This document shows, in pieces, positions 25,926-33,588 of a DNA stretch of 64,000 nucleotides. Numbering within the stretch: the stretch's first letter is position 1; each line of letters starts with the position of its first letter. The stretch is from an uncultured Spirochaetaceae bacterium. GTDB taxonomy: Bacteria > Spirochaetota > Spirochaetia > Treponematales > Treponemataceae. The DNA lies in NCBI GenBank assembly GCA_902766125.1, contig CACXCG010000051.1:1-64000 (forward strand). The letters run 5' to 3'. The notes beneath the pieces were generated by a model. That model searched no databases, was not told the DNA's origin, and was given only the letters and a program-made list of their open reading frames with translations. The position numbers and the translations under genes are program-made.

Positions 25926-26915
25926 ATGAAAGAAATTTCTTCTTTAATGGGATACCGCGAAAATATCCGTGTAATGGATGCAACCCTTCGTGACGGCGGT
26001 CTGGTAAATGACTTTTTCTTTACGGATGAATTTGTAAAAGATTTGTATGCAACAAACATCGCTGCCGGTGTTGATTATATGGAGATGGGATATAAAGCCT
26101 CAAAAAAACTGTTTGACGTTAAAAAATTCGGCAAATGGAAATTCTCTGAGGATGAGGCAATCGTAAAACTTTTGGGCGATGAAATTGTTGGTAACGTTGA
26201 AAAGAAAATTAAACTTGCAGTTATGGCAGATGTAGGTCGCTGTGACTTCAAGGAAGATATTCATGAACGTGCAAACAGTCCGGTCGATGTTATCCGCGTA
26301 GCCTGCTATGTACATCAGATTCCTGCTGCAATTGAAATTATAGAAGATGCAAAGAAAAAAGGATACGAAGTTACCTGTAACATCATGGCAATTTCTACTG
26401 CTCAGGAAGGAGACATAAAAGTTGCCCTTGATATGCTGGGCCGCTCTCCGGTTGATGTTATTTATATTGTAGACAGTTTTGGTTCTATTTTCCCGGAACA
26501 GATGGCACGCGTAGTTAATACGTACAAAGAAAGCGCTGACAAATACGGAAAGATTTTAGGCATTCACGCACACGACAATCAGCGGCTTGCGTTTGCAAAC
26601 ACAATCGAAGCTGTTGGTGACGGTGTAGACTGGCTGGATGCAACCTACAATTCTATGGGACGCGGTGCCGGAAACTGTGCAATGGAAAATCTTCTGGGAC
26701 TTTTGCGCAATCCTAAATACAACATCTACCCTGTGCTTCAATTTATAGAAAAACACATGCTTAAGCTGAAAGAAGAAGGTGTTTTGTGGGGATACGATTT
26801 ACAGTACCTGATTACCGGACTTTTAAATCAGCATCCCCGTGCAGCAATTGCGTTTACTAAAGACAAGCGCGCAGACTACACTGCATTCTACACAGAGATT
26901 GCCGGTCAGGAATAG
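25926..26915 (+). CDS. DRE-TIM-barrel aldolase/lyase (HMG-CoA lyase-like)
   Basis: A 329-residue cytosolic enzyme. The frame opens at 25869, but ATG 25926 follows the ribosome site gagagg and gives a normal N-terminus. The DRE-type metal-binding motif is visible as MDATLRDGGLVNDFFF (about residues 17-32). The barrel continues with VIYIVDSFGS, the metal-ligand segment GIHAHDNQRLAFANT and ATYNSMGRGAGN, as in 4-hydroxy-2-oxovalerate aldolase, citramalate synthase and HMG-CoA lyase. Length fits a single catalytic barrel with a short C-terminal extension. The substrate cannot be chosen from sequence alone, and there is no pathway partner next to it. It is monocistronic and divergent from the 25845 operon. 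Confidence 0.85.
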   Translation: MKEISSLMGYRENIRVMDATLRDGGLVNDFFFTDEFVKDLYATNIAAGVDYMEMGYKASKKLFDVKKFGKWKFSEDEAIVKLLGDEIVGNVEKKIKLAVMADVGRCDFKEDIHERANSPVDVIRVACYVHQIPAAIEIIEDAKKKGYEVTCNIMAISTAQEGDIKVALDMLGRSPVDVIYIVDSFGSIFPEQMARVVNTYKESADKYGKILGIHAHDNQRLAFANTIEAVGDGVDWLDATYNSMGRGAGNCAMENLLGLLRNPKYNIYPVLQFIEKHMLKLKEEGVLWGYDLQYLITGLLNQHPRAAIAFTKDKRADYTAFYTEIAGQE

Positions 26916-26971
26916 TCGGTTGGTGTGCCGTCCATGGCTTCACTCGATAGAGGTGGCGTTCAGTTTTCTTT

Positions 26972-27724
26972 CTACTTTAATGAATCAACTAACGCGTTTA
27001 TATTTGCCTCTATTACGTGCAGCAGGGCGTCGGGCTCTACCGCTTCAGGGAAATTGCGCCAGATTACGTACACACTCTTGGGAGACACTTCAACAAGCGG
27101 TTGTGCTACAGGGTTATGTACATTGTCAATGATAAGCACATAGCCGTTCTTTTTTGCGTCTGCAATCTGTTCTGCGGTAACAGGGCCGGGGCCGAAGGTT
27201 GCAGCAACCGTAAGTCCCAGTTCCTTTGCAAGATACACCTGATTCTTATTGCAGAGGACGCGCGCGCCTTTGTAACCCATAGCTTCAATTTGTGCAGCAC
27301 CCGCTTTTACCGCAGCAACATACCGGGCAACACGTTCTTTGCTTTTTTCCTGAGTGCCTGCAATCTCAGAAAGTATCTGAGCATTTTTCTGCACCGTTGC
27401 AATAGAATTGTCGCAGGTAATCTGTACCATCTGAACAGAACCGACAGAAGTTCCCATTGTCTGCATCATGCGTTCAAAACCTGCGTAGATAAAATACTTG
27501 CGCGCGCTTATGGCTTCAATATCGCTTACTGTAATTTCGTACTCAGGCGGATGACGAAGTGTTACCGGAGCAACAGTCTGCACATCATCAATTCCTGCTA
27601 AATCTGCAAAAGCTGCAGTCCAGGAAGTAGAAGCAATGTAGTCCTGATTTCCCTTGTCTTTTGTTCCCATGGCAAATGCAAATGAAGTACAGCAAAGAAG
27701 CAGTGCTAAAATAATTCTTTTCAT
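26972..27724 (-). CDS. Metal ABC importer, substrate-binding protein (ZnuA-like)
   Basis: A 250-residue exported protein with signal peptide MKRIILALLLCCTSFAFAMG; the cysteines are not in a clean lipobox. It belongs to the cluster A-I metal-binding family: the first ligand region reads RHPPEYEITVSDIEAI (family pattern DPHxYEPTPSD), and a later candidate ligand lies in IIDNVHNPVAQPLVEVS. It is shorter than usual (about 290-310) and lacks the His-rich loop of many ZnuA proteins. It is the last gene of the operon, one base after the permease. Zinc is the likely substrate from its partners, but manganese or iron cannot be excluded. Confidence 0.8.
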   Translation of the reverse strand: MKRIILALLLCCTSFAFAMGTKDKGNQDYIASTSWTAAFADLAGIDDVQTVAPVTLRHPPEYEITVSDIEAISARKYFIYAGFERMMQTMGTSVGSVQMVQITCDNSIATVQKNAQILSEIAGTQEKSKERVARYVAAVKAGAAQIEAMGYKGARVLCNKNQVYLAKELGLTVAATFGPGPVTAEQIADAKKNGYVLIIDNVHNPVAQPLVEVSPKSVYVIWRNFPEAVEPDALLHVIEANINALVDSLK

Positions 27725-27725
27725 A

Positions 27726-28568
27726 TTACAACCTCTTGTGTTTTTTCTGACAGCGCACTATCAGTGTAAGTACAGTGTATAAAAGACCAGTCATAAGTGC
27801 AATGGTTGCAGCAGGCGGTGTGTCTAATGCAAGAGAGATAAAAAATCCGCCGAAAGAAAAAATAAAACCAATGACACTGCTAAATGCAAATAATTTTTTT
27901 ATTCCCCGAAGTGATTTTGTAAGCGATAAAAATGAAGACGCACACAGTACCGGTAAGATCAAAAGCGCATCAATTAAAAATGCACCCAGAAGCTGCATGG
28001 AAACAGAAACCACAAGCGCAATCAGCATAACCATAACCGTGTAATGAAAATGAACATTGATTCCCATGGCACGGGCAACATCTGTGTTAAAGAAAAGCGG
28101 CATCATGTTTTTATAATTGAAGGTCACGTACACGACAAGAAGCAGCGCAAGAGCACAGACAGTTATCTGATTTGTAACGGTTAATGCAAACGGACTTCCC
28201 CATAGAAGATTGAGCGTATCTTTTGCAGGAACATCAGCAACATGCGTTATAACAGATGCTAGCGCAATACTTAACACCATAACACCGGCACTTGCACCAC
28301 TAAAACCGCCGCTGGTCTTTTTGAACAAAAGCATATACAAAACAAGCACGATATTGATGATAACAATAACGGGAACAAGCGGAAGCTGACAAGCAAGTGC
28401 AATCGCTCCTCCTAGAATAACGCCGTGCATGAGCATATAGCGCAGCGGAATTAAATCAAGCTGCAGTACCATGACACCGCAGAGAGGGAAACAGGTACCG
28501 GAAACAATAAGTGCAATAAATCCGCGCAGAACAGGAGCTAACGAAAGCAGTGAAAGAATGTGTTTCAT
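27726..28568 (-). CDS. Metal ABC importer, membrane permease (ZnuB-like)
   Basis: A 280-residue protein with about eight hydrophobic helices, typical of the ABC-3 family of zinc/manganese/iron permeases. Supporting segments are LMHGVILGGAIAL near the N-terminus, DVARAMGINVHFHY in the middle (the loop contacting the ATPase) and QLLGAFLIDALLILPVLCA after it. Length is standard. The start overlaps the end of the ATPase gene by 4 bp and its own stop lies next to the binding-protein gene, so the three are one transcript and one transporter. Confidence 0.88.
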   Translation of the reverse strand: MKHILSLLSLAPVLRGFIALIVSGTCFPLCGVMVLQLDLIPLRYMLMHGVILGGAIALACQLPLVPVIVIINIVLVLYMLLFKKTSGGFSGASAGVMVLSIALASVITHVADVPAKDTLNLLWGSPFALTVTNQITVCALALLLVVYVTFNYKNMMPLFFNTDVARAMGINVHFHYTVMVMLIALVVSVSMQLLGAFLIDALLILPVLCASSFLSLTKSLRGIKKLFAFSSVIGFIFSFGGFFISLALDTPPAATIALMTGLLYTVLTLIVRCQKKHKRL

Positions 28569-29584
28569 GCATCTTCTCCTAAGCAGAAAGTTTTCCAGCG
28601 TTCAAGAGAACTGAGGGCAGGATCGTGCGTTACAATAATGATGGTAGGAATTTCTGTTACGGTAAGCGAACGAACTATATCAACGACCATCTGTTTATTT
28701 TCGCGGTCAAGCGATGCAGTCGGCTCATCAAGCAAAAGAAGTTTTGCATGCTGAGCAAGACAACGGGAAACAGATACCTTTTGTTTTTCGCCGCCGCTGA
28801 GTGTTGCAAAATCACGCGAAGCAAGATGCAGTGAAGAAGTGCGTTCAAGCGCCTGTTCTATTTCTTTCTGTTTATTTTTTGTATGCGGATCAAGTCCCAG
28901 TGCAACAACTTCTGAAACTGAAAGAGAAAAATGCGGTTGTGTGGTAAACTGAGGAATGTATCCGACGGTACGTTTTTTTTGCTTTCCAGCTTCAACACCG
29001 TCAATAAGAATTGAACCAGAAGCAGGCTTTAAGATTCCTGCAATAAGAGAAAGAAGCGTTGTCTTACCGGTTCCGTTTTCTCCGGTAACCATAAGGCGGT
29101 CGCCGGGCGCAAGACTAAAGGAAATGTCGTGTAAGTTACCAAAGGGATGGTTCACCTGTTCAAGACACACACTTACACCCTGCGTTAACTTTGCACGCTG
29201 ACGGATCAGATAATACATTTCATCACTGTCGGTCAGGTTTTTTAACTGTGCTTCGGTTGCACACATAAGGCGGTCAACAGCATGCGTGTATGTAACTCTA
29301 ACATTTGGACAACACTGTTCCAGATACGAAAGTGCAAGACGACTGATAAGTTCAGCATGAATAAACGTTACGCCCATGCGGGAAAGAAGAACCGCAGCCG
29401 CTTTACCGATAGCAGTATCATGCACACTTAGAACAGATTTATTTTGAAATGATTGCAAAAAGATTTCTAAATCAAACAGAGGATGCAGCCATTTTTTTCC
29501 GCTGGTAAAAATACATTCGTCATTATTAAAAACAGCAAGCGAAACATTTTGTTCAAGGGGAGCACGATACGAGGTCGGATTCAT
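28565..29584 (-). CDS. Metal ABC importer ATPase with N-terminal DUF1893 domain
   Basis: A 339-residue fusion. Residues about 10-140 resemble DUF1893: LAVFNNDECIFTSGKKWLHP and then SVHDTAIGKAAAVLLSRMGV with IHAELISRLALSYLE. Residues 145-335 are a complete ATP-binding cassette: Walker A GENGTGKTT, Q-loop YIPQFT, signature LSGGEKQKVS, Walker B LLLLDEPTA and H-loop IVTHD. A stand-alone ZnuC would be about 230-250 residues. DUF1893 has a deaminase-like fold without known activity, so a sensing or regulatory role for the extension is inference. The gene starts one base behind the lipoprotein gene and overlaps the permease by 4 bp. Confidence 0.85.
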   Translation of the reverse strand: MNPTSYRAPLEQNVSLAVFNNDECIFTSGKKWLHPLFDLEIFLQSFQNKSVLSVHDTAIGKAAAVLLSRMGVTFIHAELISRLALSYLEQCCPNVRVTYTHAVDRLMCATEAQLKNLTDSDEMYYLIRQRAKLTQGVSVCLEQVNHPFGNLHDISFSLAPGDRLMVTGENGTGKTTLLSLIAGILKPASGSILIDGVEAGKQKKRTVGYIPQFTTQPHFSLSVSEVVALGLDPHTKNKQKEIEQALERTSSLHLASRDFATLSGGEKQKVSVSRCLAQHAKLLLLDEPTASLDRENKQMVVDIVRSLTVTEIPTIIIVTHDPALSSLERWKTFCLGEDA

Positions 29585-29585
29585 G

Positions 29586-30107
29586 CTACGATTCCAAAGT
29601 GCAATCGATAAGGATTATCGTAGAAAATCCGTCTTCTTCCTGACAGGTGTAGGTTCCGCGCACCGTAATAAATTCTCCGTCATCGGGAATGTGAACAAGA
29701 GGTGATTCATCTGCAAAAGAAAAACCAAGCCCCGCACTGCAGCAGGCAGTCGCATCCTGAACAATGCAGGCATACCGCGGCGCACCTTCTATCTGTTGGG
29801 GAATGTACATCTTTCCTGCCATTCTGACAGACTTACCCTCATAGAACTCTGGTTCAATCAGCATATTGAAAACTTCTGCGTACACCATGTTTGCATTCAT
29901 GCGCGTAAGATCTATGTCGACAGCAACAGGAGCGGCATCGGCTTGAGGAGTTTTTACTTCATGTTCTTCTGCAGAATGAATTTCTACAACCGGCTGCGTT
30001 ACCACAAGCTGCTCTGCTTTTGCAGAGTCATTTTTTTTGCACGAAGCAAACGCGGTAAACACAACCAGCAGAAAAAAGAAACTCTTTGTTTTACTGCAAA
30101 CTGTCAT
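29586..30107 (-). CDS. Lipoprotein of the metal-uptake operon (OB-fold, YcgQ C-terminal-like)
   Basis: A 173-residue lipoprotein: hydrophobic signal FFFLLVVFTAFASC with the lipid-bearing Cys near residue 23. A Glu/Ala-rich linker with a short His/Glu patch (EIHSAEEHEVK) follows. The globular part (about 70-173) contains FYEGKSVRMAGKMYI, YACIVQDATACCSAGLGF and EFITVRGTYTC, which resembles the OB-like domain at the end of YcgQ/TIGR03943 proteins, including the paired cysteines. Those proteins are linked to zinc homeostasis. It is the first gene of the ABC importer operon (one-base gap), so it probably helps capture or hand over metal. Confidence 0.7.
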   Translation of the reverse strand: MTVCSKTKSFFFLLVVFTAFASCKKNDSAKAEQLVVTQPVVEIHSAEEHEVKTPQADAAPVAVDIDLTRMNANMVYAEVFNMLIEPEFYEGKSVRMAGKMYIPQQIEGAPRYACIVQDATACCSAGLGFSFADESPLVHIPDDGEFITVRGTYTCQEEDGFSTIILIDCTLES

Positions 30108-30125
30108 AATGGCGATTCCTTAAAT

Positions 30126-31208
30126 CTAGAAAGCAGAGCAGACAACACGGAAGCCAATATCTTCTCTTTCAGTGGCCTCATAGTGACTAGTTCTGTATGT
30201 TACTTCCCGATAATCCCTGTAACTTCCACCGCGAACAGTGCGACTAGAACGGGACGAGTCGCCATAGTTGTCACACCATTCCCACACATTACCAGTCATA
30301 TCGTATAATCCAAGAGAATTCGCCGGCTTTATGCCTACCTCATGAGTTTTGTATGAAGAATTAGTTTCTGTCCATCCAACATCATTTTGATAATCACTTC
30401 CAGAATATTTATAATCCCATCCTCCGTTTACACCACCTCGGGCTGCCATTTCCCACTCAGCTTCTGTGGGAAGACGGAATCCATCTGCACTATAGTTACA
30501 GGTTACTTCGCCAGGAATGTTATACTCTTTGTGAGGTGTATAATTCCACATGTCAGGATTTGTTATACCATTAACAGAATATGCAGGTGTAAGTCCCATA
30601 ATCACGCTCAGTTTGTTACAGAAATAAATTGCATCATACCAGCTTACATATTCCACAGGGCGCTTTTCCTGCACTTCTCTACTTTCAGGGTCAGCCTTAT
30701 TTTTGCTGGGGTTATATCCCATAACGGCCATGTACACATCCTGAGTCATCTCATGTTTTGCAATCTTGTAGGCATTGATAACCTGAGTTCCTTCAGTTCC
30801 CGCAAAGTTTTCCAGGTTTACTTTTTTGCCAACAGGAATTACCGTAACCATTTCTTCCTGCATTATCTTTATGGCCTGCTCCCGGGTGATAATCCATCCG
30901 GCATAAAAGGCCTTTTTCTGTGTGGAACCTTTGGGAATGGAAGTCACCTTTTCTCCGCTAAGGTCAGCTTCTGCATACCATCCGTTGAATACGTAACCTT
31001 CGCGAGTAGGAGCAGCAAGCGTAAGTCCGTCTTCTGCAGTGTAAGTGTCCGTGTTTGAAGGATTCTGAGTTCCACCGTTTAAATGCCATTCAATGGCATA
31101 CTCTACTTTATCAGTCGCATCAACCAGCTTTGGCTGTGAAAAAACTGGGAGTGAAGAGATACAGAGCACAAGTGCACAGGGCAGCAGTCTGAACAGTTTT
31201 GTTTTCAT
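30126..31208 (-). CDS. Secreted FGE-like (sulfatase-modifying-factor domain) protein with InlB-type repeat
   Basis: A 360-residue exported protein. The frame opens at 31277, but ATG 31208 follows ggaggattctt and gives the signal peptide ending PVFSQ. Residues about 35-105 form an InlB B-repeat (IEWHLNGGTQNPSN, GYVFNGWYAE, FYAGW). Residues 120-360 are the FGE-sulfatase fold: YKIAKHEMTQDVYMAVMGYNPS, VEYVSWYDAIYFCNKLS, GFRLPTEAEWEMAARGG, GLYDMTGNVWEWC and VRGGSYRDYREVTYR. The two copper-binding cysteines of true formylglycine-generating enzymes should follow GGS but are absent here, so it is likely a binding rather than a converting enzyme. The metal operon starts 18 bp downstream and may be co-transcribed. 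Confidence 0.88.
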   Translation of the reverse strand: MKTKLFRLLPCALVLCISSLPVFSQPKLVDATDKVEYAIEWHLNGGTQNPSNTDTYTAEDGLTLAAPTREGYVFNGWYAEADLSGEKVTSIPKGSTQKKAFYAGWIITREQAIKIMQEEMVTVIPVGKKVNLENFAGTEGTQVINAYKIAKHEMTQDVYMAVMGYNPSKNKADPESREVQEKRPVEYVSWYDAIYFCNKLSVIMGLTPAYSVNGITNPDMWNYTPHKEYNIPGEVTCNYSADGFRLPTEAEWEMAARGGVNGGWDYKYSGSDYQNDVGWTETNSSYKTHEVGIKPANSLGLYDMTGNVWEWCDNYGDSSRSSRTVRGGSYRDYREVTYRTSHYEATEREDIGFRVVCSAF

Positions 31209-31350
31209 AAGAATCCTCCAGGATGAAATGTTTACTATTATAGTGTTAAGACTATCAAAAAGAAATGAAATCTTCAAGGGAAAGGAAGGGGGAGCTGATG
31301 GTGGGGTTTTATAATAAGACTCTCATAGGCAGGGAAAAGTTAAAAACATA

Positions 31351-31380
31351 ACTTGACAACTTGACAACTTGTAATATAAT
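31351..31380 (+). promoter_or_regulatory. Promoter with 8-bp direct repeats, leaderless start for the antitoxin
   Basis: Three ACTTGACA-type repeats (31351, 31359, 31367) are fused to the promoter: -35 TTGACA (31353-31358), 16-bp spacer, -10 TATAAT (31375-31380). The ATG at 31387 is six bases after the -10, so transcription should begin at the start codon. The repeats are probably the autoregulatory operator of the toxin-antitoxin pair. Confidence 0.75.
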
Positions 31381-31386
31381 AAAATC

Positions 31387-31626
31387 ATGACAAAGATGAC
31401 TGTTGCTGATTTTAAGGCTGATTTCTCTACTGTACTTTCAAAAGTACAAACAGGTGAACAATTTGCTATTCTTTTTGGCAGATTAAAAAAACCTGTTGCA
31501 ATTCTTTCTCCCTATGAATCCGAAAAAAAGAAAAAGCGGGTTCTTGGTACATATGAAGGCAAGGCAACATTTTCTGAACAGGGAGATGGAAAAATTACGC
31601 TTGAAGAATTCTTAGGAGAGGTATAA
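31387..31626 (+). CDS. Antitoxin, Phd/YefM-like
   Basis: A 79-residue protein with the typical antitoxin N-terminus: MTVADFKADFSTVLSKVQTGEQFAILFGRLKKPVAILSPYE. The N-terminal half forms the DNA-binding dimer fold and the acidic C-terminus (GKITLEEFLGEV) would wrap the toxin. A second in-frame ATG (31396) is possible, but the promoter geometry favours 31387 as a leaderless start. The PIN-domain toxin follows after 8 bp. It should bind its own promoter repeats and neutralise the toxin. Confidence 0.85.
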   Translation: MTKMTVADFKADFSTVLSKVQTGEQFAILFGRLKKPVAILSPYESEKKKKRVLGTYEGKATFSEQGDGKITLEEFLGEV

Positions 31627-31634
31627 ATACTATC

Positions 31635-32048
31635 ATGAATGATTCTGTTGGATATCTTCTGGACACTCATACTTTCCTCTGGTCATTTCTATGCAGCGAT
31701 GAACTTTCTGAAAAAGTTCGTGACATACTTGAAGAAAACAAAAACCCCATTTACGTAACTACCATTTCTTTTTGGGAAGTTGCTATCAAAGAACAGCTCG
31801 GTAAATTTTCCCTCAACGGAATCAATTCACTCTTACTACCCAACATTGCCAAAAATTATGATTACGAAATCCTAAACCCGGATGCTTACGATTTTATTAC
31901 CTACAAAGAGTTACCTTTACAAAAGAATCACAAAGACCCATTTGACAGAATGCTGATACACCTGGCCATAAGGAAAAATTTAATTTTGTTGAGTCGCGAT
32001 CATATTTTTCCCCAGTATGAAAGTGCAGGCCTTCAACTTTTATGGTAA
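31635..32048 (+). CDS. PIN-domain toxin (type II VapC-like ribonuclease)
   Basis: A 137-residue protein of typical PIN-toxin length. The acidic residues of the PIN active site are present: LLDTHTFLW (Asp10), FWEVAIKEQLGKF (Glu near 49), HKDPFDRMLIHLA (Asp near 99) and LLSRD (Asp near 119). It matches the subgroup often paired with Phd-type antitoxins. PIN toxins cleave RNA, commonly tRNA or rRNA, and stop growth when the antitoxin is lost. The gene lies 8 bp behind the antitoxin. No mobile-element border is visible around the pair. Confidence 0.9.
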   Translation: MNDSVGYLLDTHTFLWSFLCSDELSEKVRDILEENKNPIYVTTISFWEVAIKEQLGKFSLNGINSLLLPNIAKNYDYEILNPDAYDFITYKELPLQKNHKDPFDRMLIHLAIRKNLILLSRDHIFPQYESAGLQLLW

Positions 32049-32108
32049 AAAATCCGCTCTTGATTAAATTCTGTTTCACTAACTATAATTTACCTGATGG
32101 AGGATTTT

Positions 32109-32558
32109 ATGAAAAAGATTTTTCTTGCCCTTATTTTTGCACTGTTACCCGCTGTTGTGTTCGCACAGAATTCTGATTTGAAACGCTATTTTGATTACAG
32201 TCAGGATTTTGACGGATATGCTGCTGCAATTTTCATAGGAACCGTAAGTGACAGTAAGCAGGATATTTCTACCGCAGAAGAAGCCATAGCATTGTTCAAG
32301 GAAAAGATTGGAACAAATTTTAGTTCAGTCGCAAAGTTAACAAAAAACAACAAATGGTTAATGGAAAAAGCACTGAATGAATGGGACTACGAAGAAGGTG
32401 AAATATACGTTGTAGTCATTACCAGTTCCCTGTATGCGGATGACGGCATTGTCATTTTTGTTGCGATAGATGAAAAAAAGAATTTCAAGTACTGTGCGTA
32501 CCAGCTGAATGTAGACGAGCTTGATTCGTTTGGTACCATATTCAATGAAGAAGAATAA
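32109..32558 (+). CDS. Small exported protein of unknown function
   Basis: A 149-residue protein with a clear signal peptide (MKKIFLALIFALLPAVVFAQ). The frame opens at ATG 32097, but the ribosome site ggagg sits between the two ATGs and selects 32109. The mature part is mixed alpha/beta (AAAIFIGTVSDSKQDISTAE, GEIYVVVITSSLYADDG, VIFVAIDEKKNFKYCAY), about 130 residues, probably periplasmic. I do not recognise the family. A second small gene follows after 35 bp. Confidence 0.7.
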   Translation: MKKIFLALIFALLPAVVFAQNSDLKRYFDYSQDFDGYAAAIFIGTVSDSKQDISTAEEAIALFKEKIGTNFSSVAKLTKNNKWLMEKALNEWDYEEGEIYVVVITSSLYADDGIVIFVAIDEKKNFKYCAYQLNVDELDSFGTIFNEEE

Positions 32559-32593
32559 CAATTAATCTGTATACTTTCAAAGGAGGCAGCCAA

Positions 32594-32809
32594 ATGATTT
32601 TTGATTTTTCTGATGGAGATACAATTATGCCTATGGGAGACCGCATGGGTATGGATTCACAGGGCAACCTGAATATCCGCATCGGCAAAAACAGTGCAAT
32701 GGATATGAACACCGGCAGCATCCATTTTACTTCTTCGTGGAATACAGACGATGACCCCGACCAATTCTCTCCCCTTGGCAGCGACGGATTGTTTGGCAGG
32801 AAGTGGTAG
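32594..32809 (+). CDS. Small conserved-type acidic protein
   Basis: A 71-residue cytosolic protein with a strong ribosome site (aaaggagg, 9 bases upstream). The composition is unusual: Met, Asp and Gly repeats such as GDTIMPMGDRMGMDSQGNL and RIGKNSAMDMNTGSIHFTSSWN. The pattern of an RIG/N-MD segment followed by a short beta strand looks conserved rather than random. No function is proposed. It may share a transcript with the exported protein upstream. Confidence 0.6.
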   Translation: MIFDFSDGDTIMPMGDRMGMDSQGNLNIRIGKNSAMDMNTGSIHFTSSWNTDDDPDQFSPLGSDGLFGRKW

Positions 32810-33122
32810 AGGAAAAAAGAAAAGAACAGAGTTTTACGAAGTGTAACATACAATCCCTGAGATTCTTATGCAGATGACAAGGTTTAGTTAGAGCCCCCTT
32901 CTCTACAAAAACATCGTCATGTAGTATGGAAGTGTAATCTTGTTGATTTTATTACGGCTAACTAGAGTATTTCCAAACCTCTATCAGCTGATGACACACA
33001 TGCATGCATCTCTCCGAACTTTTTAACCTCTAAAAAAAAATTCAAAAAAATTTTTACAGTGCCACTATATGACACTCTTGACTGTTACAATAAGAGCCAT
33101 AAAACGCATACAAGGAGTTTTT
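32810..33122. other. 313-bp intergenic region with no gene found
   Basis: AT-rich, with A and T tracts (33032-33055) and one short CATGCATG palindrome. I see no ORF with a ribosome site, no tRNA and no terminator hairpin. A possible promoter for the next gene is at its right end (33078-33105). Confidence 0.5.
33078..33105 (+). promoter_or_regulatory. Possible promoter of the small membrane protein
   Basis: TTGACT (33078-33083) and TAAAAC (33100-33105) with a 16-bp spacer, 17 bases before the ATG and ahead of the ribosome site aaggag. The -10 box is weak. Confidence 0.35.
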
Positions 33123-33431
33123 ATGGAAAGCGCAACTGATTTTTTTATGATTGTAACGGTTATGGTTTTATCTGTTCTCTTTGCAAACTGCATCAGCGAA
33201 GTATCTGCTGCAAAAAAGAAAAAGCAGAAAACACTGTGCACCTTCTGTCTTCCGTGCATTGCAACTCTGGCAATTGGAACTGCACTTATTTCTGATCTTC
33301 GGTTACTGGTACTTGCTGTTACTGCTTCGCTGCTTGCCGGAAGCGTGAGTCTTCTTGTAAGCTGTACAAATGAAACAAACGCTAAGCAGATTACGCCCAG
33401 CAAAGTTGAAATAAAAGACATCGCGTGCTAA
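33123..33431 (+). CDS. Small membrane protein of unknown function
   Basis: A 102-residue protein. An earlier ATG exists at 33069, but ATG 33123 follows the ribosome site aaggag. One helix spans about residues 7-25, a basic loop follows (AAKKKKQKTLC), then two hydrophobic segments (about 36-56 and 58-80) and a polar tail. Several cysteines (LCTFCLPC, LVSC) could bind metal or form disulfides. I do not recognise a family. It ends 16 bp before the GC-rich structured element. Confidence 0.55.
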   Translation: MESATDFFMIVTVMVLSVLFANCISEVSAAKKKKQKTLCTFCLPCIATLAIGTALISDLRLLVLAVTASLLAGSVSLLVSCTNETNAKQITPSKVEIKDIAC

Positions 33432-33447
33432 CAAATAATACGCGTTA

Positions 33448-33545
33448 GGGGGTGGAGCACCGTAAGTCCCGCGAATGCGGGATGAGCCGCGGCAGACGGC
33501 GAAGTGCGGAACACCCGACCCGACGTAGGAGGGGAACGCCCGCAA
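33448..33545 (+). ncRNA. GC-rich structured RNA candidate, HEARO/omega-RNA-like
   Basis: About 100 bases of strikingly GC-rich, non-coding sequence in an AT-rich neighbourhood. The helices nest: GGGTG (33450-33454) with CACCC (33512-33516); GCAC (33457-33460) with GTGC (33504-33507); hairpin TCCCGC-gaat-GCGGGA (33467-33482); hairpin GCCG/CGGC (33486-33500). Unpaired motifs CCGTAAG, ATGAGCC and GGCGAAG connect them. From memory this order resembles the HEARO/omega RNA of IscB elements (GGGTG...ACCGT-AAGTCCC...GGGA-TGA...GGC-AAG...CACCC). No IscB or other nuclease gene lies beside it. The identity is inference; the fold is read directly from the sequence. Confidence 0.5.
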
Positions 33546-33553
33546 ACAACTTC

Positions 33554-33582
33554 TTGAACTACACTTCAATTAGTTCTATACT
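33554..33582 (+). promoter_or_regulatory. Promoter giving a leaderless phosphatase transcript
   Basis: TTGAAC (33554-33559), 17-bp spacer, TATACT (33577-33582). An ATG touches the -10 box, but the second in-frame ATG (33589) lies exactly six bases after it. The same N6 distance occurs at four other genes here, so 33589 is the likely start. There is no ribosome site. Confidence 0.7.
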
Positions 33583-33588
33583 ATGCTC

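Noticed and set aside
30387-31058. 223-codon open frame antisense to the secreted FGE-like gene
   Set aside because: It shadows a convincing FGE domain and lacks a start with a ribosome site.
31351-31374. CRISPR-like short repeats
   Set aside because: Units are only 8 bp, directly adjacent and fused to a promoter; no spacers and no cas genes.
33448-33545. Group II intron or tRNA-like fragment
   Set aside because: No domain V-like hairpin, no reverse transcriptase, no cloverleaf or T-loop sequence; the helix order fits a HEARO-type RNA better.
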